Shown: positions 22,610 to 35,400 of the stretch, one piece after another | Layout of the letters: every line of letters starts with the position of its first letter | Numbering within the stretch: the stretch's first letter is position 1 | Assembly (NCBI GenBank): GCA_025200525.1 | Contig: JANUSC010000380.1 | Span: forward strand, 1-64,000 | From: Camellia lanceoleosa | Taxonomy: Eukaryota; Streptophyta; Magnoliopsida; Ericales; Theaceae | Length of the DNA stretch: 64,000 nucleotides | Direction: 5' to 3' | Position numbers and translations under genes: made by a program | Notes under the pieces: model-generated | Database searches by the model: none | Seen by the model: the letters and a program-made list of their open reading frames with translations, nothing else | What the model was told of the DNA's origin: nothing

Positions 22610-23917
22610 CTAACCTGGAGAAATCCTTCACAAACCGGCGGTAATACCCAGCTAATCCCAGAAAACTGCGGATCTCAAACACACTCTTAGGCTGTGCCCA
22701 ATCTTGCACTGCCTCAATCTTGGATGCATCAACAGACACCCCTTCTTCAGAAACCACATGGCCTAAGAACTTGACTTCTCCTAGCCAGAACTCACACTTC
22801 CCAAACTTGGTATACAGCTTATGGGTTCTAAGTAACTCGAGCACCACTCTCAAGTGTTCCTCATGCTCCTCCTCTGAAGGTGAATAGATGAGAATGTCGT
22901 CCACAAAAACGACCACAAAGCGATCTAAGAATTCCCGGAATATCCGGTTCATCAAATCCATAAAGACTGCCGGTGCATTGGTGAGCCCAAATGGCATCAC
23001 CAGAAATTCATAATGGCCATACCGCGTACGGAATGCCGTCTTCGGAATATCCTCCTCCCTGACCCTCAACTGGTGGTAACCTGACCTCAAGTCTTTCTTA
23101 GGGAAACAACGGGACCCCTTCAACTGGTCAAACAGATCATCTATACGGGGCATGGGGTACTTATTCTTAACCGTAGCCCGATTCAACTTTCGGTAGTCGA
23201 TACAAAGTCTTAAGGGGCCATCTTTCTTTTTAGCAAAGGGCGGTGCTCTACTGAAACACTAGGCGAATAAAGCCCTTATCCGACAATTCACAGGTGAACC
23301 TTCAACTCAACGAATTCGGCTGGAGCAAAACGGGAAGGTGCCATAGAAATCGGCGCCGTGTCGGGCACTAGATCAATAGAGAACTCAATCTCTCGATGAG
23401 GTGGCAAACTAACGAGATCCTCGGGAAAGACGTCCGAGTACTCACAAAACACTCTCGGCAACCGATGGGTCTCACCACACTCACTACTCAAAAAGCTAGC
23501 AAGTAGACCACTAAGCTCACTCCGTCCTCGCGGATCATACACCGGTGGCAACACACTACCAACCCGATCCCCCAGAAAATGGAAACAATCCCCACTCAAG
23601 GTACAAACTGTGACCCTCTGGCGGTAGCAATCAATAACAGCCCGGTATGACGATAGCCAGTCCATACCCAAAATAACATCAAATCCCGACATGGGCATCA
23701 CTACAAAAGGAAATGGAAGCCGGCGATCGGTGACCTCTATATCACAACCCCTACATCCTTGTTTCAAAATAAACTCACCCCCAATAGGTGATATTACACA
23801 AATAGGAGATGCTAACTGTGCCAACTCCAATCCCAAAACAGATGCAAATGTAGCAGATACAAAAGAATGAGATGTACCCGTATCAATCAATACACTAGCA
23901 ACCGAGTTGCAAAACAA
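22610..23917 (-). pseudogene. pol: protease and reverse transcriptase of A2
   Basis: On the minus strand from 23917: an aspartic protease with LIDTGTSHS (DTG at 23876-23884) and FDVILGMDWL, then CEYSDVFPEDLVSLPPHREI at the RT entry. After a frame change and stop near 23290-23260 come [55 protein letters not shown] and the catalytic FVDD (22896-22907) within [12 protein letters not shown], then [11 protein letters not shown] and [20 protein letters not shown]. The reading frame is then cut by element B and continues at 13313. Protease matures the polyprotein; RT copies element RNA. The usual KID at the first RT block is KKD here. All catalytic Asp codons are present, but frameshifts make it a pseudogene. 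Confidence 0.94.
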
Positions 23918-24136
23918 GAAGGTACCTCTCTGGCCCGATGGAGCGGTACAAGATCATGCTTGTGATAACGATACACACGCCAAGATGGGCCCTGATCCAC
24001 TGCTCACCCTTGAAGCATACGGCTTTGCATAGATGGGGCAGCGAAGATCCGGATTGCCCTCGAGGCTGCCGCAGTGGTGGCTGAAAACCTGCGTCTGCCT
24101 AGAACCAAACGTGCCCGAAGTGGCACTCAACTGTGG

Positions 24137-25217
24137 GCAAAACCTCTTCAGGTGCCCAGGCTGACCACACTGATAACAAGACAAGGGCTAGCTCCTGCCC
24201 TGACTTTGGCTCTGCGGTCTAGCTGAAGATGAAGCAGCTCTCTGACCTCCTCCCCTCTGTAGGCAAACCGAAGCCTTGTGGCCCAGCTGACCACACTTGT
24301 AACAGGTGAAATCTCCATGATTGCCTCTTCCAAGCCTGCACTCGGCACTAGAAAGGTCGATCTAGCAACACCACCCTGAGACTGCTAAGGGTTAGCACCC
24401 CTCTGTCTCCTGCCATCACCCTGACCATCCTAGCTCCTCTTGGAGCCTCTCTGTCCCTCCTCCTCCTGCATCATGATCTCCATATGGGCTGTAGCATCAA
24501 CCAAGCGCCCATAGTCTCGGATCATAGAACCACCAACTCTCATCTTGAGGCCGCGCCTCATCCTCTTCTCAAACTCGATACAGCGGCGTTCCTCGGACGC
24601 CACAAGTTCAGGTGCGAACCTGGACAAGCTAGTAAAAACAGCCTCATACTCGACCACTGAAGAACTCAACTGCAAAAAGTGGCAGGCGGTCTTCGGCTTC
24701 TCACATTCTTTGGAGATAAGTACTTCTCCTGAAAAGACTCCACAAAAGTCTTCCACGTGCCAGCAATACGGCCCCTTATGTATTTCCACCACTGACCCGC
24801 ACCCCCTTTAAGCTGGAAGGATGTCAAGGTCACTTTCAACGCCCCGTCCTCGATGCCAAGCATCTCGAACATTTTACTCATCTGCTCCAACCACTCGTCG
24901 GCCTTAAGTGGCTCCTTTGGATCCTCAACAAACTCGTCCGGGTTAGACCGGAAGAACTTCCTTTTCAAGAAGGAAGGCCCTACCTCAACAACCTAGGCCT
25001 GCACTGGAGCCTGAACTGGATTCTCAACTCTGAGGATACCCATAGACTCCCTTAAAGCATCGGCTATCCCTTGGGCTAAAGCGCCCATAGCCTCCTGACC
25101 TGCTGGCTCGGCCACATTGGCCTGGCCAACCCCCTCCTGCTGTGCCGGAATATCATCCGGTAAAGGCATCTCCTGCCTACCGCGTCTACCACGTCTACCA
25201 CCTCTTCCTCGTCCTGA
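24137..25217 (-). pseudogene. gag: gag of A2 with two zinc knuckles
   Basis: It starts MSGRGRGGRRGRRGRQEM at 25217. TAG at 24993-24995 interrupts it, and the gag core continues (PDEFVEDPKEPLKADEWLEQ, GGAGQWWKY, FQEKYLSPK). A frameshift near 24700 moves it to the frame with LSRFAPELVASEE and the AHMEIMMQEEEGQ end. Two CCHC knuckles follow: CYKCGQLGHKASVC (24263-24304) and CYQCGQPGHLKRFC (24137-24178), both with all four ligands though in different frames of the present sequence. Gag forms particles and packages RNA. The knuckles sit just before the protease at 23917, as usual. Confidence 0.9.
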
Positions 25218-25622
25218 CATCCTAATAAAGGTAACGAAGAACATTAGCACATTCATAAATGTGCCAAAACTAAACACTCGCATCCTAATACATGGACAAC
25301 TGTAATTCACTCCAAGTAAGCACATAAACACATAAGCACTTACGAATTTCATTTCCGGATAATGATAGTCCCGAGGCGTTACTAGAGTTCCGATTAGAAA
25401 CAGCATTGATCAAGTGCTTTTCCAACAAGACTCACAGAAACCCAAGGATCCAATCAACATCCTAGAAACTAAATCCCATACCCACATAGTCACATAAACA
25501 TGTTATCAAATAAACACATAATGTCACACATAGGTCTCTAACAAGCGAGACAAACCCATTGTGATACTAATCACTTCCCACGAACCCAAAGTATTCGAAC
25601 CGATGCGCTCGATACCAAGTTA
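25218..25622 (-). other. 5' leader and primer-binding site of A2
   Basis: 405 bp of non-coding leader. On the minus strand TTGGTATCGAGC (25608-25619) follows the LTR end after a few bases. It matches the initiator tRNA-Met site TTGGTATCAGAGC except for one missing A. No gene is seen here. Confidence 0.85.
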
Positions 25623-27265
25623 TGTAAGCCCTCAAAATAAACCCAATAATCATACATTCTTAACATGCTCGGACATAGGAGAATAAAGCATAAGTACATT
25701 TCATCGAGTATTTCTTACAAATATATCACATGTTAACAACAAAAGCAAATGCCCTATGGGCTTACTGACTTTCAAGTCAACACTTGGTTACAAAAGAAGA
25801 GTTCTAACTCTATACAAAATAAGCCCTTGGCTTGATTTACATGTAATACAAATAAAGTAATCACAAAAGATGACCCAACCACTAATCCCTTCAAGCTATG
25901 TCCTTGGAGGGGGCATGCTACCTGTACTCGAAAATGATGTTCCATAAAGGGTGAGCCAATGCCCGATGAAGATATGCTAAACATTGTATGAGCAATAACT
26001 AAAACATCAACATTTGATAAATGTTTAATTCACATAAATCAATTCATATTTCATTTCAAATACATGACCAATGTGTCCATGTTTTTATTTCATCTCATAA
26101 CCAATTCTCGATTCACAACCTTGGCTCAGAATCTGGCCATATACTTTAAGTGAGATTACATCCCAAATCAACAACGTTTCTATTTCAATTGAAATAACAA
26201 CTCAAATTAATCATTTCATGCTTCATAATAGATACACATTTTAGTACTGTATCCATCTCAGACAAAACACTTCCATATTCCACATATGAAACACATTTTA
26301 GTGCTGTATCAATGTTAAACAAAACACTTCCATGTTCCACATATGATACACATTTTAGTGTTGTATCAATGTCAAACGATATCCGGTTTAGAGGTCCATC
26401 CCTATCTTCCCTAAACCGTGGAGTACATCCCTATCTCCTCCCATACAACACAATGTATATAAACACATATCATACACATAATCAAACCAATACATAAAAT
26501 TCATGTATTATATCAACCGCCATATTCAATGGCATACTCAATTGATTAGTTTTAGTTTGCCTAATCATCATGCATTGTCTACAACAATCAAGACTATCCT
26601 CCATCGATAGCCCAAAGCAATTATTTCTAAGCAGAGATAATAATTACGTTCAGCAGATAAATATCAACAATTTCAAAAGTGAGCGATTAATAAATCCAAC
26701 TTCACTATTCCATCTCATACTGAGCCAATTTCAATATATTCAACTCAATTTCATACTCTCATGATTTTCCCAAATTAATTATACCAATTAACTTGTGCAC
26801 AAATTAGGGCTTTCTCCTCCATTTCAAATATCAACAACTCTTCAATAATACCATCATTTTGAGACCCAAATACATATTCAAGAATCAAAAATAACAAAAC
26901 CCCCTTTATTCATTTTGAAACCCTAAGTCCCAAATTTCCTAACTCAAACCATCTATACAAATAGCTCAATATTTAGTTTAAAACACATAAGAATGAGTAG
27001 GAATCCCTACCTCAAATTCGGAGCTCAAAAGAAGATGATGAAGAAATTGAAGATGCTCCAAACCAAGAAATTTTCAGATCAAAATAAAGCCCTCGACGAT
27101 CCCTACAACCTTTACAAAGGCCCAAGACGAGAAAACCACTCCTACTAGATCAATCGCTAGAGAGAAGGTAAGATTTTAGAGAGAGGGGCTCTCAAATCTA
27201 TGTTTGGGAAAGTAAGAGAGAGAAAGAGTGTTGAAAAAGTGATCCAAAAAGTGAAATCCCGAAGT

Positions 27266-27273
27266 GATATACC
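27266..27273 (-). promoter_or_regulatory. TATA-like box, A2 5' LTR
   Basis: GGTATATC on the minus strand, 8 bp downstream of the first palindrome at 27282. This LTR would drive transcription of A2. Position is the evidence. Confidence 0.5.
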
Positions 27274-27281
27274 AGTCGCCC

Positions 27282-27520
27282 CGCTCGAGCGTGGAAACCC
27301 CCACTCGAGCGTAGATTGCACACTTCTAGAAGTTTTGCAGACATGGTCCCCGCTCGAGCGGAGGAGCGGAAACAAAGGTTCATGCTCGAGCGTCAAAACT
27401 CCCGCACGAGCATCTGAAGACCTGCAGACAAAAGTACTGGAAGATGGAAAATCACGCTCAAGCATCAAAACTCCCGCTCGAGTAGAGAAGCAACAACAAA
27501 GGGCCCGCTTGAGCGTCAAA
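27282..27520 (-). repeat. decaying palindrome array, A2 5' LTR
   Basis: Five intact CTCGAG cores plus CACGAG, CTCAAG and CTTGAG variants. Pairs 27284/27304, 27385/27405 and 27457/27477 keep the 20-bp spacing even where one member has mutated. Confidence 0.88.
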
Positions 27521-30500
27521 ATCTGGACATCAATTCTAGGTTTCAAAACATAACCAATCTGTTTCAAACTTGCCCAACACATCCTATAACTCAAATACAA
27601 AGTACGAAAGGATGTAAACAAGATATAAACAATTGCTAACATCCACAGAACCAAGTCCGGATCACTGTACAACAAGGGGTAAAACCCGGGATCGCTATAT
27701 GAATAGAAAAAGAAATTGAATAAAAATGGAATTTGAATAAAAATAAAAATGGAAGTTGCATAAAATTAAAAATGGCAATTCATTCAAAAAACCACTATAC
27801 CTTAACGATATATTTGGAAATTGAATAAAAATAAAAATGGAAGTTGAATAAAAATAAAAATGGAAGATGCATAAAAATGGATGTTGCATATAATTAAAAA
27901 TGGAAATTAAATTAAAACGGAAGTTGAATAGAAAATAGAATTGAATAAAAATGGAAGTTGAATAAAAATAAAAATGGAAGTTGCATAAAATTAAAAATTA
28001 AAGTTCATTTAAGAAACCACTATACCTTAGCGATCTATTTGGAAATTAAATAAAAAAAATGAAGTTGAATAGAATAGGAAATTGAATAAAAATAGAAGTT
28101 CAATAAAAATAAAAAAGGAAGTTGCATAAAATTAACAATGGAAGTTCATTCAAGAAACCACTATACCTTAGTGATCTATTTGGAAAGTAAATAAAAAAGG
28201 AAGTTAAATAGAAAACGAAATTGAATGAAAATGGAAGTTGCATAAAATGGATGTTGCATATAATTAAAAATGAAAGATTATTCAAGAAACCACTATACCT
28301 TAACGATCAATTTGGAAATTAAATAAAAAAGTAAGTTGAATATAAAAGGAATTGAATAATGGAAGTTCATTCAAGAAACCAACATACCTTAACGGTCTAT
28401 TTGGAAAGTAAATAAAAAAGGAAGTTGAATAGAAAAGGAAGTTGCATAAAATTAACAATGGAAGTTGAGTAAAAATAACAATGGAAGTTGATTCAAGAAA
28501 CCACTATACCCTAACGATCTATTTGGAAATTAAATAAAAAAGGACGTTGAATAGAAAAGGAAATTTAATAAAAAAGGAAGTTGAATAGAGAAGGAAATTG
28601 AATAAAAATGGAAGTTTATTCAAGAAACCACTATACCTTAACGATCTATTTGGAAATTAAATAAAAAAGGAAATTGAATAAATGGAAGTTGAATAGAAAA
28701 TAGAATTGAATAAAAATTTAAGTTGAATAAAAATATAAATGAAAGTTAATTCAAGAAACCACTATACCTTAACTTTCTATTTGGAAATTAAATAGAGAAG
28801 GAAGTTGAATAAAAATGGAAGTTGAATAGAAATAAAAATGGAAGGTGCATAAAATTAACAATGGAAGTTCATTCAAGAAACCACTATACCTTAACGATCT
28901 ATTTGGGTATTAAATAAAAAGGAAAATTGGATAAAAATAAAAATGGAAGTTGCATAAAATTAACAATGGAAGTTCATTCAAGAAACCACTATACCTTAAC
29001 GATCTATTTGGAAATTAAATAAAAAAGGAAATTGAATAAAAAGGAAGTTGAATGGAAAAGAAAATTGAATAAAAATAGAAGTTGAATAAAAATAGAATGG
29101 AAGTTACATAAAATTAAAAATGGATGTTTCATAAAAATATAAATGGCAGTTGTATAAAATTAAAAATGGAAGTTCATTGAAGAAACCACTATACATTAAT
29201 AATCTATTTGGAAATTAAATAAAAATGGAAGTTGAATAAAAATAAAATTGAATAAAAATGGAAGTTGAATAAAAATAAAATTGAATAAAAATAGAAGTTG
29301 AATAAAAATAAAAATAAAAATTGCATAAAAATGGAAGTTGAGTAAAAATAAAATGGACGTTCTTTCAAAAAACTAGTATACCTTAACGATCTATTTGGAA
29401 ATTATATAAAAAAAGGAAGTTGAAAAGAAAAGAAAGTTGAATAAAAATGGAATTTGAATAAAAATAAAAATGGAAGTTGAATAAAAATGAAAGTTGAATA
29501 AAAATATAAATGGAAGTTGAATAAAATTAAACAATGGAAGTTCATTCAAGAAACCACTATACCTTAACGATCTATTTGGAAATTAAATAAAACTGAAAGT
29601 TAAATAAAAATATAAATGGAAGTTGCATATAATTAAAAATGGAAGTTCATTGAAGAAACCACTATACCTTAACGATCTATTTGGAAATTAAATAAAAAAA
29701 GGAAGTTGAATAAAAATGGAAGTTGAACAGAAATGAAAATTGATTAAAAATAGAAGTCGAATAAAATAAAAATGGAAGTTGCATAATATTAACAATAGAA
29801 GTTCATTCTAGAAACCACTATACCTTAGCGATCTATTTGGCAATTAAATAAAAAAGGAATTTGAATAAAAATGGAAGTGCAATAAAATAGATCGTTGAGG
29901 TATGGTGGTTTATTCAACTTCAATTTTTATTCAATTTCCTTCTCTATTTGACTTCCTTTTTTTATTTAATTTCCAAATAGATTGTTAAGGTATAGTGGTT
30001 TCTTCAATGAACTTCCATTTTTAATTTTATGCAACTTTCATTTTTATTTTTATTCAACTTCCATTTTTATTCAATTTACTTTTCTATTTAATTTACAAAT
30101 AGATCGTTAAGGTATAGTGGTTCCATTTTAATTTTTGAATGAACTTCCATTTTTAATTTGATGCAACATCCATTTTTATTTTTATGCAACTTCTATTTTT
30201 ATTCGATTTCCTTCTCTATTCAACTTCCTCTTTTATTTAATTTCTTTTTTCTAGAATTTCCAAATAGATCGTTAAGGTATAGTGGTTTCTTCAATGAACT
30301 TCCATTTTTAATTTTATGCAACTTCTATTTTTATTCAACTTCCTTTGTTTTTTAATTTCCAAATAGATTGTTAAGGTATAGTGGTTTCTTGAATGAACTT
30401 TCAATTTTTAATTTTATTCAACTTCTAGTTTTATTCGATTTACTTTTCTATTCAACTTCCATTTTTATTTTTATACAACTTCCATTTTTATTCAATTTCC

Positions 30501-32410
30501 TTTTTCTATTAGACTTCCTTTTTTATTTAATTTCCAAATAGATCGTTAAGGTATAGTGGTTTTTTGAATGAACTTCCTTTTTTATTCAACTTCCTTTTCT
30601 ATTCAACGTCCGATTTTATTCAATTTCCATTTCTATTCAGCTTCTTCTTTTTATTTAATTTTCCAAATAGATCGCTAAGGTATAGTGGTTTTTTCAATGA
30701 ACCGCCATTTTTATTCAGTTTCCTTTTCTATTCGACTTCCTTTTTTATTTAATTTCCAAATAGATCGTTAAGGTATAGCGGTTTTTTGAATGAATTTCCT
30801 TTTTTATTCAACTTCCTTTTCTATTCAACGTCCGATTTTATTCAATTTCCATTTCTATTCAGCTTCTTCTTTTTATTTAATTTCCAAATAGATCGTTAAG
30901 GTATAGTGGTTTCTTCAATGAACTGCCATTTTTAATTTTATACAACTTCCATTTTTATTTAATTTCCAATGTTAATTTTATGCAACTTCCATATTTTATT
31001 TTTATTCAACTTCCATTTTTATTCGATTTCTTTTTCTATTCAATTTCCTTTTTTATTTAATTTCCAAATAGATCATTAAGGTATAGTGGTTTCTTGAATT
31101 AAATTCCATTGTTAATTTTATGCAACTTTCATTTTTATTTTTATTCAAATTCCATTTTTATTTTTATGCAACTTCCATTTTTATTCAACTTCGATTTTTA
31201 TTCAATTTCTTTTTCTATTCAACTTCCATTTTTATTCAATTTCCTTTTCTATTTGACTTCATTTTTTATTTAATTTCCAAATAGATCGTTAAACTATAGT
31301 GGTTTTTTTAATGAACTTCCATTGTTAATTTTATGCAACTTTCATTTTTATTTGTATTCAACTTCCATTTTTATTTGTATTCAACTTCTATTTTGATTTA
31401 ATTTCCAAATAGATCGTTAAAATATAATGGTTTCTTGAATGAACTTCCATTGTTAATTTTATACAACTTCCCTATTTATTTTTATTCAACTACCTTTATT
31501 GTTTAATTTCCAAATTGATCATTAAGGTATAGTGGTTTCTTAAATGAACTTCCATTTTTAATTTTATGCAACTTCCATTTTTATTTTTACTCAACTTCTT
31601 TCTATTCAACTTCCTTTTTTATTCAATTTCCATTTTTATCCAATTCTATTCAACTTCCATTTTATTCAATTTCCAAATAGATCGTTAAGTTATACTAGTT
31701 TATTGAATGAATTTCCATTTTAATTATATGCAACTTCCATTTTTATTCAACTTCCTTTTTATTTAATTTCCAAATAGATCGTTAAGATATAGTGGTTTAG
31801 AACGAACTTCCATTGTTAATTTTACGCAACTTCCATTTTTATTTAATTTCCTTTCTATTCAATTTCCTTTTCTATTCAACATCCTTTTTATTTAATTTCC
31901 AAATTGATCGTTAAGGTATAGTGGTTTCTTGAATGAACTTCCATTTTTATTCAATTTCCTATTCTATTCAACTTCATTTTTATTCAATTTATTTTTTATT
32001 TAATTTCCAAATAGAAGCGCCATTTTTAATTTTATACAACTTCCATTTTTATTGAATTTCTTTTTTTATTCAACTTCCATTTTGATTTAATTTTCCAATA
32101 GATCTTTAAGGTATAGTGGTTTCTTGAATGAACTTCCATTGTTAATTTTATGCAACTTCTATTTTATTTTATTCAACTTCCATTTTTATTGAGTTTCCTT
32201 TCTATTCAACTTCCTTTTTATTCAACTTCCTTTTTTTCTTTCATTTCGGATAGATCGTTAGGGTATAGTGGTTTCTTGAATAAACTTCATTTTATTTTTA
32301 TGCAACTTCCATTTTATTTTTAATCAACTTCCATTTTATTCAACTTCCTTTGTTTTTAATTTCCATTTACATTCAACTTCGATTTTATCAATTTCCTTTT
32401 CTATTCCTCT

Positions 32411-32480
32411 TTTATTGAATTTCCAAATAGATCATTAAGGTAAAGCACTATACCTTAATGATCTATTTAAATTCAATAAA
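32411..32480. repeat. near-perfect inverted repeat at a satellite strand switch
   Basis: Arms 32411-32442 and 32451-32480 are complementary over about 30 bp apart from a 2-base bulge (CC), around an 8-base spacer. Both arms contain the satellite core segment AAATAGATCATTAAGGTA. It is a head-to-head junction of the array. Confidence 0.88.
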
Positions 32481-35400
32481 AAGGAAATTGAATAGAAAAG
32501 GAAATTGCATAAAAATCAGAAGTTGAATAAAAATAAAAATGAAATTTGCATGAAAATAAAAATGGAAATTAATTCAAGAAACCACTATAACTTAATGATC
32601 TATTTGGAAATTAAATAAAAAAGGACGTTGAATAGAAAATGGAAGTCCAATAAATATAAAACTGGAAGTTGCCTTAAATTAACAAGGAAATTTCATTCAA
32701 GAAGCCACTATACCTTAACGATCTATTTGGAGATTAAATAAAAAAGGAAGTTGAATAGAAAAGGAAATTGAATAAAAATGAAAGTTGCATAAAATTAACA
32801 AATGGAAGTTCATTCAATAAACCACTATAACTTAACGATCTATTTGGAAATTGCATAAAAATGAAAATTAAATAAAAATGGAAGTTGAATAGAATTAAAA
32901 AGGAAGTTGAATAAAATTAAAAATGAAAGTTGAATAAAAATGGAAGTTGCATAAAACTAAAAATGGAAGTTCATTCAAGAAACCATTATACATTAACGAT
33001 CTATTTGGAAATTAAATAAAAAAGGAAGTTGAATAAAAATGGAAGTTGCATAAAATTAACAATTGAAGTTAATTCAAGAAACCACTATACCATAACGATC
33101 TATTTGGAAATTATATAAAAAAATGAAGTTGAATAGAAAAGAAAATTGAATAAAAATGGAAGTTGCATAAAATTAACAATGGAAGTTCATTGAAGAAACT
33201 ACTATACCTTGACGATCTATTTGGAAATTAAATAAAAATTGAAGTTGCATGAAATTAACAATGGAAGTTCATTCAAGAAACCAATATACCTTAACGATCT
33301 ATTTGGAAATTAAATAAAAAAGCAAGTTTAATAGAAAAGGATATTGAATAAAAATTGAAATTGAATAGAAAAGAAAATTGAATAAAAATAGAAATTTAAT
33401 AAAATGGAAATTTAATAAAAAAATGAAGTTGAATAAAAATGGAAGTTGAATAAAAATAAAAATGGAAGTTGTATAAAATTAACAATGGAAGTTCATTCGA
33501 GAAACAACTATACCTTAAAGAATTATTTGGAAATTGAATAAAAATGGAAGTCGAATAAAAATGGAAATTGAATGAAAATAAAAACGGAAATTGAATAAAA
33601 ATAAAAATGGAAGTGGCATAAAATTACAAATGGAAGTTCATCCAATAAAATTGAAGTTCAATAAAATTAACAATGTAAGTTAATTCAAGAAACTACTATA
33701 CCATAACGATCTATTTGGAAATTAAATAAAAAAAGAAGTTAAATAAAAATGCAAGTTGCCTAAAATTAACAATGGAAGGACATTCAAGAAACCACTATAA
33801 CTTAACGATCTATTTGGAAATTAAATAAAAATGCAAGTTGAATAAAAATTAAACTTCCATTGTTAAAAATAGAAATGGAAATTGAATAAAAATAGAAGTT
33901 GAATAAAAATAAAAATGGAAGTTGTATAAAATTAAAAATTGAAGTTCATTTTTAATTTTATACACTATACCTTAACGATCTATTTGAAAATTAAAGAAAA
34001 ACAGAAAGTTGAACAAAAAAGGAAATTGAATAAAAATTAAAGTTGAATAAAAATAACAATGGCAATTCTTTCAAGAAACCACTATACCTTAACGGTTTAT
34101 TTGTAAATAAAAAAAAAAAAAAAAGAGGAAGTTGAATAGAAAAGAATATTGAATAAAAAGGGAAGTTGAATAAAAATAAAAATCAAAGTTCATTCAAGAA
34201 ACCACTATACCTTAAAGATCTACTGGGAAATTAAAAGAAAATTGAATAAAATGGAAGTTGAGCGAAATGGAAATTGAAGAAAAATAAAAATGGAAGTTGC
34301 ATAAAATTACAAATTGAAATTCATCCAATAAACTACTATACCCCAACGATCTATTTGAAAATTAAATGAAAAAGGAAGTTGCATAAAATTAACAATGGAA
34401 GTTCATTCAAGAAATCACTATACCTTAACGATCTATTTGGAAATTAAAGAAAAAAGGAAATTAAATAAAAAAAGGAAGTTGAATAGAAAAGGAAATAGAA
34501 TTAAAAATGGAAAATGAATAAAAATAAAAATTGAAAATGAATAAAAATAAAAATGAAAGTTGCATAAAATTAAAAATGGAAGTTCTTTCAAAAAACCATT
34601 ATACCATAACTATCTATTTGGAAATTACATAAAAAGGAAGTTAAATAGAAAAGGAAATTGAATAAAAATGGAAGTTGAATAAAAATAAAAATGGAAATTA
34701 AATAAAAAATGAAATTCAATAAAAAAGGAAATTTATTAAAAAAAGGAAGTTGAATAAAAATAAAAATGGAAGTTGCATAAAATTAAAAAATGGAAGTTGA
34801 ATAAAAATAAAAAGAAAAGTTGAATAAAAAAGGACGTTGAATAGAAAAGGAAATTGAATAAAAATGAAAGTTTCATAAAAATAAAAATGGAAATTGCATA
34901 AAATTAACAATGGAAGTTAAATAGAAAAGGAAATTTAATAAAAATGAAGTTGAATAAAAATAAAAATGGAAGTTGCATAAAAATAACAATGGAAGTTCAT
35001 TCAAGAAACCACTATACCATAAAGATCTATTGGGAAATTGAATAAAAATGGAAGTTGAATAAAAATAAAAATGAAAGTTCATTCAAGAAACCACTATACC
35101 TTAACAATCTATTTGGAAATTAAACAAAAAATAAAGTTGAATAGAAATGGAAATCAAATAAAAATGAAAGTTGAATAAAATTAACAATGTAGGGTTCATT
35201 CAAAAAACCACTATACCTTAACGATCTATGTGGAAATTAAATAAAAAAAGGAAGTTGAATAGAAAAGGAAATTGAATAAAAATGGAAGTTGAATAAAATT
35301 AAAAATGGAAGTTCTTTCAAAAAACCACTATACCTTAACGATCTATTTGGAAATTAAATAAAAATGGAAGTTGAATAGAAAAGGAAATTTAATAAAAATG

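Larger units (their letters stand above)
6429..27699 (-). mobile_element. Ty3/gypsy chromovirus A2, both LTRs, with two nested insertions
   Basis: This is an LTR retrotransposon read from right to left: 5' LTR 25623-27699, primer-binding site 25608-25619, gag, protease, RT, RNase H, integrase with chromodomain, polypurine tract, 3' LTR 6429-8580. The TSD TGAAT flanks it at 6424-6428 and 27700-27704, and joining the flanks gives normal satellite sequence. Without the two insertions (10046-12337 and 13319-22614) it is about 9.7 kb, a normal length for the family. The pol order RT-RNase H-integrase and the C-terminal KTIPLVKVLW chromodomain motif point to the Tekay/Del lineage. Stops and frameshifts occur in gag and pol, so it cannot move on its own. 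Confidence 0.93.
25623..27699 (-). mobile_element. 5' LTR of A2
   Basis: 2077 bp, plus-strand ends TGTAAGCCCT and GATCGCTATA. Layout as in 6429-8580, with tandem repeat 26226-26380, inverted repeat 26384-26418 and palindrome array 27282-27520. Compared with the 3' LTR it has several single-base losses (TAACGCC to TAAGCC, CATCAGAG to CATCGAG, CCCC to CCC). Confidence 0.93.
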
